A stretch of DNA of 64,000 nucleotides from DATLNF01 sp963765815. Its GTDB lineage: Bacteria > Actinomycetota > Actinomycetes > BP-191. Positions 55,790-64,000 of this stretch are shown here, in pieces. A program made the position numbers and the translations under genes. The DNA is taken from assembly GCA_963765815.1 (NCBI GenBank), contig CAVXXT010000009.1:176708-240707 (forward strand), read 5' to 3'. The stretch's first letter is position 1. Each line of letters opens with the position of its first letter. The notes below the pieces were generated by a model. It did no database searches. It had not been told where the DNA came from and saw only the letters and a program-made list of their open reading frames with translations.

Positions 55790-55855
55790 CTCAATTGGCA
55801 GAGCACCGCCCTGTTAAGGCGATTGTTACTGGTTCGAGTCCAGTCGCGGGAGCCA
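55780..55855 (+). tRNA. tRNA-Asn (GUU)
   Basis: Acceptor TCCCGCG pairs with CGCGGGA, discriminator G, encoded CCA. D-arm AGCTCAATTGG, anticodon loop with GTT in CCTGTTAAGG, T-loop TTCGAGT. First ten bases overlap the upstream coding gene. Confidence 0.95.
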
Positions 55856-55873
55856 TCAAGACTCGAACCCCCC

Positions 55874-55947
55874 GGGGCAGTAGCTCAGCTGGTTAGAGCA
55901 GGGGACTCATAATCCCTGGGTCGCAGGTTCGAGCCCTGCCTGCCCCA
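55874..55947 (+). tRNA. tRNA-Met (CAU), probably elongator
   Basis: Acceptor GGGGCAG pairs with CTGCCCC, discriminator A, no encoded CCA. Anticodon arm contains GACTCATAATC as in elongator tRNA-Met; a tRNA-Ile2 with lysidine-modified CAU is the alternative. The 3' end is the likely integration site of the element that follows. Confidence 0.93.
55924..55947 (+). other. Candidate attL at the tRNA-Met 3' end
   Basis: The T-arm and acceptor 3' half of tRNA-Met precede a tyrosine integrase gene by 256 nt. Elements of this type recombine at tRNA 3' ends. No second copy of this segment was seen before the window end, so attR must lie beyond. Confidence 0.5.
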
Positions 55948-56005
55948 CTCGCATCTCCGCAGGTCAGACGCCCTGTCCGGCTCTCCGCTGCCCTAGTCGC
56001 GGAGT

Positions 56006-56039
56006 GCTCACAGCACCCGATGCTCACACCTTGCTCACA
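56006..56039 (+). repeat. Direct repeats GCTCACA, possible integrase arm sites
   Basis: GCTCACA occurs at 56006, 56022 and 56033, with a fourth copy at 56184 just before the integrase start and an inverted TGAGCA near 56044. They lie between the presumed attL and int, where arm-type sites are expected. The rest of 55948-56203 shows nothing else. Confidence 0.5.
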
Positions 56040-56203
56040 CGATTGAGCACGGCACCAATCGGTACGGAAATTATCCCTGGGTCACGTCCCGTGCGGCGGC
56101 GTGCCGTCTGGTCCGCGCCGCCATGCATCGCCGGTCCGAAGACGTGGTGTACTCGTCCGGATCATCGACCCCGTTGCGCAGATGCTCACAGCGGAGGTGG
56201 CAG

Positions 56204-57304
56204 ATGACCGGCGCCCGTCGGCTGCCTCCCGGCATCCGCCGTCGCGGCAGTTCCTTCACCTACACCTGGCGCGACGCCGCCGGGCGGCAGTTCAGCCGCA
56301 AGGCGGGGGACACCATCGCCGAGGCGACCGACTTCAAGACCCGCATCGACGCCGACCGCCTCCTCGGCACCGTTCATCCGCGCAGTCGGCTCACCTTCGC
56401 CCAGTACGCCAACGGCTGGATCGAGACGGCGCAGCTGAAGGAGCAGACCCGGCAGCGCTACCGCTCCATCCTGAACGTGCACCTGCTGCCTGCCTTCGGA
56501 CCGATACCGCTGCACAAGCTGCACCCGCACCTGATCCGGGTCTGGCTGACCGAGCAGACCCGAAGCCCGGCTGCGGCCAACTCGGTCCGACAGCATGTGG
56601 CGGTCCTCCGGAGCTGTCTGCGGGCCGCGCAGATGGACGGCCACCTCGCGACGCTGCCCACCTACGGCCTGCGGCTGCCCGCCCCCGTGCGACGACGGCC
56701 GAAGGTGCTCGACCTGCCCGGTGCCTTCGCGATGATCGACGCGGCTCCGGTGTTCTGGCGGCCGTGCATCGCCACCGCGCTGTTCACCGGGCTGCGCCTC
56801 GGCGAGCTGCTCGCGCTGACCCGCGACGACCTCGACCTCGACACCGGCACACTCACCGTCCAGGCCACGTTGACGGAAGTGAACCGCCGCACGCCGCGCC
56901 TACTGCGCGAGCCGCCGAAGAGCGACGCCGGCATCCGCGAGGTCCCGCTCGTTCCGCTTGTCGTCGACCTCCTCACCGACCACCTGCGCGACCTAGGCCC
57001 GACGGTCGAAGACGTCGTCTTCGCCACCCAGGCCGGCGCCCTCGTCGACAAGGCGAACTTCTACCGCGACGCCTGGTACCCGACCCGGGCCGCCGCGGGG
57101 CGGCCGACGATGCACTTCCACGAGCTGCGTCATACCGCCGCCTCGCTGATGCTCGCCCACGCCGAAGCGAACCTCTCAGAGCTCAAGGTCGTCCTCGGTC
57201 ACTCCCAGATCGCCCACACCGTCGACATCTACGGCCACCTCGTCCCCGGACGGCTCGACGGCATTCGAGATGCCTTCGGGGCTGCAGTTGCTGCCGCTCG
57301 GTAG
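56204..57304 (+). CDS. Tyrosine recombinase/integrase
   Basis: 366 residues. N-terminal arm-binding region, SAM-like core-binding domain (about 65-165), and catalytic domain with Arg in FTGLRLGELLAL, HELRHTAASLML (HxxR), LGHSQ and Tyr in TVDIYGHL. All catalytic residues visible. ATG follows GGAGGTGG. Integrates the defence-bearing element at tRNA-Met. Confidence 0.93.
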   Translation: MTGARRLPPGIRRRGSSFTYTWRDAAGRQFSRKAGDTIAEATDFKTRIDADRLLGTVHPRSRLTFAQYANGWIETAQLKEQTRQRYRSILNVHLLPAFGPIPLHKLHPHLIRVWLTEQTRSPAAANSVRQHVAVLRSCLRAAQMDGHLATLPTYGLRLPAPVRRRPKVLDLPGAFAMIDAAPVFWRPCIATALFTGLRLGELLALTRDDLDLDTGTLTVQATLTEVNRRTPRLLREPPKSDAGIREVPLVPLVVDLLTDHLRDLGPTVEDVVFATQAGALVDKANFYRDAWYPTRAAAGRPTMHFHELRHTAASLMLAHAEANLSELKVVLGHSQIAHTVDIYGHLVPGRLDGIRDAFGAAVAAAR

Positions 57305-57438
57305 GCCCGGGGGGTGAGCACGTTCTTTGCGCCGGCCGCAACAGCCAGGGCCAGCGTTGCCGCTGGCAGCCCCACGTCTGTCACCTCTCACCGATACCGT
57401 GTCTTCCGACGTGATGCCGCGGTCGGGGGAGTTGGGTC

Positions 57439-60356
57439 TTGTCGGAGCGTTCGCTCATCGAACTGGTCGTACCTGACGCTGTCCTGACCGGGATCGACGG
57501 CGTTGATCCGGTGACGGTCGAGCGGGTCACCCCTCTGAGCGACGCCTCGCTGAAGGTCCTCTTCACTCGGCAGGACGGATCGACGGCGTCAGCTGTGGTC
57601 TACGACGTCGACCTTCCCCGTATCCACGTCGCCAGGGTTGGATCGAGGTTCTCCTTTGACGGGGACCCGGACGAGTTCTGGCTGGCGGCGGAGACCCGCC
57701 GGATGCGGACCGCCTATCTCTTCGACCCGCACACGGCCCTCGGAACCTCAGATGTCCGACCCTTGCCGCATCAGTTGAGAGCGGTCTACGAAGAGCTGCT
57801 GCCCAGGCACCCGCTGCGCTACGTCCTCGCAGACGATCCAGGTGCCGGCAAGACCATCATGGCCGGGCTGTACATCAAGGAGCTCATCCTCCGCGGCGAT
57901 GCCAGCAACGTGCTGGTCGTCGCGCCGGGATCGCTCGTCGACCAGTGGCAGGACGAGCTCAGCGAGAAGTTCTCCATGCAGTTCGATCAGCTCTCGCGCG
58001 ACCGCATCACGGCCGACGGGAACCCGTTCGCCCGTGGAGGGCTGTGGATCGCCCGACTCGACGTGCTCGCCCGCAACAGCGAGGGCATCCTCGACAAGGC
58101 GATGGAGGTCGAGTGGGACGTCGTCATCGCTGACGAAGCCCACAAGGCATCGGCCTCGGTCTTCGGCGGCGAGGTCAAGAAGACCAAGCGCTACCAGATG
58201 TTCGAGCGCCTCGGCACACAAGCTCGCAACCTGCTCCTGATGACCGCGACGCCACACTCGGGCAAGGAGGAGCAGTTCCAGTTGTTCATGGGGCTGCTGG
58301 ACTCCGACCGCTTCGAGGACGTGCAGCGGGAGGGCACGCGCCATACCGACACGTCCGACTTGATGCGACGACTCGTCAAGGAGGAGCTCCTCACCTTCGA
58401 AGGCACCCGGCTCTTCCCCGAGCGTCGGTCGACCACCGTCCAGTACGAGTTGACCGAGGACGAGAAAGACCTCTACGTCGCGGTCACCGAGTACGTCTCT
58501 CAGGAGATGGACCGAGTCAAGCGGGCGAGCGGCACGAAGCGAGTGGCCGTTGGTTTTGCACTCACCACCCTGCAGCGGCGGCTCGCATCGAGCCCCCGGG
58601 CGATCTGCTCCTCCCTGGAGCGCCGACTCGGACGACTGCAGCGGCAGCTCGACGATGCGCGCATGGCGGCGACGGCGCCAGCCGCATCCGCGGCCGCGGC
58701 TCTGACGGACGAGTTCGACGAGGACGACCTCACCGAAGACGAGCTGATGGCTCTCGAAGACGACATCGCCTCGATGTCTGCTGCGGAGACCGTCGAGGAG
58801 CTTCAGGCCGAGATCGTGGCAGTAGAGGACCTTGTCTCCAAGGCGCGTCGGCTGAAGGCGTCGCCGTCGTACTCCAAGTGGGACCGGCTGCGGGACACCA
58901 TCGACCCCACACAGAACGAATACATGAACGACGGCACCGGCAACCGGCGCAAGATGATCATCTTCACCGAGCATCGGGATACCCTCGACGATCTGGTTGA
59001 GCGATTGCGGGCCCTTCTAGGGCGCGACGACGCGGTCGACAGTCATCCACGGCGGTGTACGTCGCGAGGACCGGCGCAAGGCTGTCGAGACGTTCCGGAA
59101 CGTGCCCGAGTGCGTGTTCCTCGTCGCGACAGACGCCGCCGGCGAGGGCGTGAACCTGCAGAACGCTCACCTGCTCGTGAACTTCGATCTGCCGTGGAAC
59201 CCCAACAGGATCGAGCAGCGCTTCGGACGCGTGCACCGCATCGGCCAGCGTCAGGTGTGCCACATGTGGTCGATGGTCGCGAAGGACACTCGAGAGGGAG
59301 AGGTCTATCGACGGCTCCTGGAGAAGCTCGAGGAGCAGCGCCAGGCGTTGGGCGGTCGCGTGTACGACGTCCTTGGGCAGTCTCTTTGAAGGAACAAGCC
59401 TGCGGGATCTGATGATGGCTGCGGTGGAGTACGGGGATGACCCTGCGCGACAAGAAGAATTGTTCGCGGTTGTTGAGCACAACTTCGACGAACTGGCTGA
59501 GCTGGTAGCTCGCGATGCCTTGATCACGTCGACCATCGACGCCGCGGAGGTGCAGGAGATCCGTCGGGAGATGGAGCGGGCCGAAGCCGCTCGCGTGCAG
59601 CCCCACCATGTCGAGCTGCTGTTCCGTCGAGCGTTCGAGAGCCTCGGAGGGCGCATGACGTCCCGGGACGGGGGCCGCAGGTACGAGATCAGGAACGTTC
59701 CTGCACCGATTCTTGAGCGGGACCGCGTCATCGGTCGAGGCAAGGCAATCGTAAAGGCCTATAGCCGCATAACTTTCGACCCGCAGCACGTGCGGCTCGA
59801 AGGACAGACGATCGAAGCCGAACTCATCTACCCCGGTCACCCGCTGATGAGCGCCGTCATGGATCTCGTCACCGAGCGCTGCCGCGACGCGATGACGACG
59901 GGCGCAATCCTCGTAGATCCGTCCGACGTCTGCTTGGACCCATACCTAGTGGCACTGCTGGAGCACGACATCCATGACGGCACCGGCACCGTCGTGAGCA
60001 AGCGTGGGCAGTTCGTCCGCGTCGACGCCGACGGCAGTGTCAGCCCGTTGACGTCCACGCCCCTGCCCAACCTCCTCGCACCATCCTTCGAACAGGCGAA
60101 TGCTGCGAAGGAACTGCTGACGCTCGACTGGCTCGGCCTTGCGTCGTTCGAGCAGCAGGTCGTAAGTGAGGCCTCGACGAGCCTCGCGCGCGACCACACA
60201 CGCGAAACCACCGATCGGATAACGGCCCGGATCAGCAAGCAGCGCACCCTGATCGACCAGCGCCTGATGGGTGCGATCAACCACTACGACCACCAGGCCT
60301 ACGACCTCCGGCTGCGCGAGGAAGCGGGCGAGAAGACGCGCCTGCTCTGCAGCTAA
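57439..60356 (+). pseudogene. SNF2-type DEAD/DEAH helicase of a DISARM-related locus, frameshifted
   Basis: TTG start after GGGGGAG. Motifs: DDPGAGKTIMAG (Walker A), IADEAHKA (DEAH), MTATPHSGKEEQ, and in another frame DAAGEGVNLQNAH and RFGRVHRIGQRQ (motifs V, VI). The frame shifts at about 59040 (an extra base near GGTCGACAGTC) and again at about 59375, so no single frame encodes the protein. Rejoined with the DUF3883 segment that follows, the product is ~1,150 residues, a normal length for this family. Motifs are undamaged, so the shifts are recent or sequence errors. Confidence 0.8.
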
Positions 60357-60913
60357 TGCGGCGGAGAAGAGCCGAGGCTCTTCGGCAGCGCCGGACCAAC
60401 CGACTCGCTCGTCTGGACCTGGAGTCCGCGATCACCGCCGGGGTTCCTGCCATCACGAGCGCGCTCATCGTGGTCCCGCAGGGCTGGTTCGACGCTCTCA
60501 CTGACCCAGAAGCGGCGGCGACTCATGCCCAGGAGACGACCTTCGTCGAACGGTGCGCAGTCGACGCGGTGCTTGCGCACGAGGAGCGCATCGGACATGA
60601 CGCTCGCGAGATGGTTCGCAACAACCCCGGGTACGACGTCGAGTCCGACACCCCCGACGGGCTCGACTTCATCGAGGTGAAGGGCCGGATCGCCGGCGCA
60701 GCGGACTTCACGATCACCCGAACAGAGATCGTGACGCTCAAGAACATGGGAGAGCGCGGAGTTCTCGCCCTTGGTCACGTCCAGCCCGACGGCACCACCA
60801 CGCTGCGACTGCTCCGGAACCCGTTCCCGGACAAGCAGGTCGACGACGGCGATCGCAAGATCGTCATGGACTGGAACACCTACTGGAACCGCGGCCAGGA
60901 GCCACTCGCATGA
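60356..60913 (+). CDS. DUF3883 domain, probably the C-terminus of the preceding helicase
   Basis: 185 residues. DUF3883 core: FVERCAVDAVLAHEERIGHD, GYDVESDTPDG, DFIEVKGRI and RTEIVTLKNMG. In related loci this domain ends the helicase polypeptide. Here it starts in the TAATG overlap of the upstream frame, which may be a third frameshift rather than a true gene boundary. Overlaps the DUF1156 gene by ATGA. Confidence 0.75.
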   Translation: MRRRRAEALRQRRTNRLARLDLESAITAGVPAITSALIVVPQGWFDALTDPEAAATHAQETTFVERCAVDAVLAHEERIGHDAREMVRNNPGYDVESDTPDGLDFIEVKGRIAGAADFTITRTEIVTLKNMGERGVLALGHVQPDGTTTLRLLRNPFPDKQVDDGDRKIVMDWNTYWNRGQEPLA

Positions 60914-63651
60914 CCCAGCCTCCCAACACCAAGCGCAAGCTCATCGAGGTCGGGCTGCCTCTCGAGGAAATCAACGCAGCTTGCATCGCGGACAAGGCCC
61001 GGAATCACGGCACGCTCCGGAACATCCACAAATGGTTTGCGCCCATGCCGCTCCCCGCTTGGCGGGCGATGATCTTCGCGGCTCTCGTCGACGATCCTGA
61101 GGACGAGGAACGTCGGCTCTACTACCTGGATGTCGTCAGGCGCCTCGTGAAAAACGGTGCCGACTTGCCGGACGAGTCTGACCTCCGCGAGGCCCAGCTC
61201 ATCCTTCAGGCGCAATTTCCCGAGGGCGTTCCGACGGTGATGGATCCTTTCTGCGGCGGCGGGTCAACCCTTGTCGAGGGGCAACGCCTAGGCCTTCCGA
61301 CCTTCGGCAGCGATCTCAACCCCGTTCCTGTCCTCATCAGCCGCACGCTCACGGAAACGCTGCCGAAGGTGTGGAACCGTCAGCCATTGCACCCCGAACC
61401 TGTCAATCCGGGCGTGCCGGACGAGCCGCGAAGAGCCCTCTGGTAGCCAGTCGCTGTTCGGGGAAACCGGCGAGCCGCGTATCTACAGTGGATACGAGGG
61501 CTTGATCCGCGACGTCACCGTGTTCGCGGTGCAGATTCGCGACGCGGTTGCGAGCAGAACGGCGGAGCACTTTCCGTCGACTCCTGGGGAGACCCCTATC
61601 GCGTGGCTGTGGGCCCGTACGGCAGCCTGTCCGAATCCGGCGTGCCGGCGCCCAGACGCTTCTGACAACCTCGTGGTGGCTGTCGAAGAAGAAGGGCGAT
61701 GTCGCCTGGATCACGCCCGTCGTCAACGGGACAAGCATCACGCTCGAGGTCAGCAGCAATCAGCTCGAGGAACCGCGCCGGCCGAGCCGAAGGCCGGCCG
61801 CGGCGACTTCGCCTGCATCTGCTGCGGCACGACGCTGAAGGCCGAATACTTGCGGGCGCGAGGGCAAGGCGGGACGTCTCGGACTCCGCATGATGGCGAT
61901 CGTCGTTGAGCGCGGACGGCCGACGCGTATACCGGGCGCCACGAGCCGACGAGATCGCCGCCGCTACCGAATGCCCTCGGCCTCGCGGCGTCGGCGAATC
62001 TGCGACTGTAAATCCGAAGGGCGCGGGCATACGAACACCGCTCTATGGAATGGGCACGTGGGCGGACCTGTACACGAATCGGCAACTCGCTGTCCTCGCA
62101 GCATTCGCCGACGAGATCGCTGAGACGTATAAGAAGTTGCTAGACAGGGCGCGGCACCCGGATGGGCACAGGCGGTCACAGCCTTTCTTGGCCTGACGCT
62201 GGGCAAGCTAGCAAACGTCATGTCGACCCAATCGCGCCGGGCCGTCATGGATGCGTCGGTGGCGTATCACACGGCATTTGCCCGAAACGACCTGCCGATG
62301 ACATGGGACTTCTACGAGAGCAACGCGTGTGGTGATGGAGGGCCGAACTTTCTCGCCCTGCTGGACAGTCAAGTTCGTGGGCTCGGGCTCCTTCGTCCAG
62401 GCGCCGGAACCGTTCGGCGGCTCTCGGCGCTGGACGCCGAGAGCCCTACGCCGGCCTTGCTAGCCTGCGATCCGCCGTATTTCGACGCCATAGGTTACGC
62501 GGATCTCTCGGACTACTTCTACGTGTGGCACCGCAGAGCCCTTGGAGAGGTCTTCCCTGACCTTTACACCGTCGATGGCGACGCCGAAGATCGGCGAGCT
62601 GACTGCGATTCCTGCACATCACGGCGGCAGCGCGGATGCCGCGAAGGCGTACTTCATCGACGGGTTCACGCAGGCGTTCGACGAATCTGCAGGAGTCGAT
62701 GCGACCGGGGCTGCCGTGCATCGTCGTGTACGCGTCGAAGGAGCAGAAGGACTCGGGTGCGGAGCAGGGCCGCTGGGCCTCGATCCTGACCTCGATGATC
62801 GCCGCCGGGCTGGAGATCACCGGCACCTGGCCCATCCACGGGACTGGAAACCGGCGCATGGTGGGGATGGGTACGAACTCAGTTGCGACCTACATCGCGA
62901 TGGTCGCTCGTCCTCGGCCGCAGGAGTCCCAGCCCGCCTCGTGGTCTGACTTCGCCCGCGAGCTGCGCGCTGAGCTCCCGGAGCGATCCACGACCTGCAG
63001 GTGTCGGCGGTGCTCCCGGTGGATGTCCCGCAGGCGGTGATGGGGCCAGGAATGCGGATCTTCTCTCGCTACCCGGCGGTTCTTCGCGGCGACGGTTCCC
63101 CCGTTTCTGTTGATCGAGGCGATCGCGGAGATCAACCGGGTGCGCGAAGAGGTCATGGATGCGGCCGAGGGCGACCTGGATCGCGACTCCCAGTGCGCCT
63201 TGGCGTTTTGGAGCCGGCACGGGTGGTCAGACGCGACGTTCGACGACGCCAACAGCATCGTTCGGCGCGCGGGAAGGCAGTTGACGACCTTCTCCGGGCG
63301 GGGGTTCTGATCGCGGATCAGGGCCGGGCAAGGGTTCTCGGAGCTCCGGGTTCGCTGGGCAGAGTGTGGGATCCCACGACGGATGCGGTCCCGACCGCCT
63401 GGGAGGGCGTCCATCACGTAGCGGAGCGGCTCGCGGCGTCGGACCTGGGGGTGCCGGGGACCGCCGCCCTGTATGGGCAGCTCCACTCGGCGGGCCTCGC
63501 GGACGCCACGCGAGCTCTCGCGTACCGGCTGGCTGGGCTGTCCGCGAAGTTGGGCAGGAACGCCGACGAGCAGCGATACAACGATGTGATCGAGGCGTGG
63601 CCGCTGCTCGCGACCGCGTCGATGGAACCGACGACGGACGGGCTGTTCTGA
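60910..63651 (+). pseudogene. DUF1156 DNA methyltransferase of a DISARM-related defence locus, multiply frameshifted
   Basis: The start is intact: KRKLIEVGLPLEEINAACI, HKWFAPMPLPAWRAMIFAAL, and the SAM motif VMDPFCGGGSTLVEGQRLG. Stop at 61446. Later pieces in changing frames continue the family in order: SLFGETGEPRIYSGYEG, TSWWLSKKKGDVAWI, YGMGTWADLYTNRQL, the catalytic DPPYFDAIGYADLSDYFYVW near 62470, GTNSVATYIAMVARPR, and a C-terminus ending near 63651. Total ~913 codons, full family length, with at least eight single-base shifts. Would have modified host DNA in the defence system. Confidence 0.8.
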
Positions 63652-63652
63652 C

Positions 63653-64000
63653 ATGGCATCCAACGGCGACCGCGTGAAGGCGGTCCTTGACGACCTGAAC
63701 TCGCCGATTCGGGCGTGGGCGGCGCCCGGCTCGAGAAGGTGTTCGGCAGCCATGGCTCGAAGCAGTCATCGCGCAGGAGCGGCTCCCCGAGGTCGGGTCG
63801 GACCGTGACACGTGGGTGGTCTTGCACGCGCTCGAACGGCACTGGCCCGACGTGGTGGGCTCGGAACTGACCTCGGAGGACCGTCGATGCGTTGATGGAC
63901 TCGCGGAGATCGGCCGAGAGCTCGCGACGGCATGTCGGCCGTTTCGTCGGACCGTTGCGAACGGGCTCTGTCGGACGGCGAGCGGATCGCCAGGTCGATC
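63653..64000 (+). CDS. Next gene of the defence operon, incomplete and frameshifted
   Basis: ATG two bases after the DUF1156 stop opens with MASNGDRVKAVLDDLNSPIR; the frame stops near 63810, while ALERHWPDVVGSELTSEDRR continues in another frame to the window end. The pattern weakly recalls Swt1-like HEPN N-termini of DUF499-type proteins found next to DUF1156. Too short and damaged to assign. Confidence 0.35.

Overview
The window is high-GC DNA with many GTG/TTG starts, ATGA/GTGA stop-start overlaps, likely leaderless genes and actinobacterial gene neighbourhoods (cdd-like/era, recO/uppS, glyS, dgt/dnaG, rpoD). It looks like a chromosomal segment of an Actinomycetota species; I cannot name the genus from sequence alone.

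Layout. 0.1-4.1 kb: an ECF sigma factor, a membrane-anchored beta-propeller regulator and a lipoprotein paralogue of that propeller. 4.1-7.3 kb: conserved HIT-phoH-ybeY-corC-like block. 7.3-24.6 kb: a block that separates corC from the cdd-like/era pair, which are usually close neighbours in Actinobacteria. It holds the complete selenocysteine machinery (selD, selC tRNA with UCA anticodon, selA, selB), azlCD, a phospholipid-type cluster with a two-component system, a TetR/membrane-protein pair with a perfect palindromic operator, and a seven-gene, almost fully overlapping operon. That operon encodes a MauE-like membrane protein, a Tat-exported protein with 24 Cys, a CxxC thioredoxin-like protein, a 26-residue membrane peptide, a MauF-like membrane protein, an unknown protein and a large beta-propeller/FN3/repeat protein. 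24.6-50.9 kb: housekeeping genes (era, recO, uppS, glyS, ppdK, dgt, dnaG, primary sigma factor) interspersed with secreted proteins, a PD-(D/E)XK-like gene flanked by inverted 68-bp repeats, a DEAD-box helicase and a FAD/Rieske oxidoreductase whose ribosome binding sites lie in hairpins, and an ABC exporter. 50.9-55.8 kb: subtilase, topoisomerase IB, CBS protein and small stress-type proteins. 55.8-64 kb: tRNA-Asn and tRNA-Met, a tyrosine integrase at the tRNA-Met 3' end, and the start of a DISARM-related defence locus (SNF2-type helicase with DUF3883, DUF1156 methyltransferase) carrying many single-base frameshifts.

How it works together. The sel genes charge and deliver selenocysteine, but I saw no selenoprotein in the window. 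The mau-like operon looks like a dedicated export and disulfide-maturation line for one Cys-rich product, with the propeller protein as possible partner. The defence island runs off the window end.

Repeated elements stand out: a 70-bp repeat of which one copy encodes the SelA C-terminus, paired 68-bp inverted repeats, and several unrelated long near-perfect hairpins (20-26 bp arms). No stretch over 300 bases lacks a feature.
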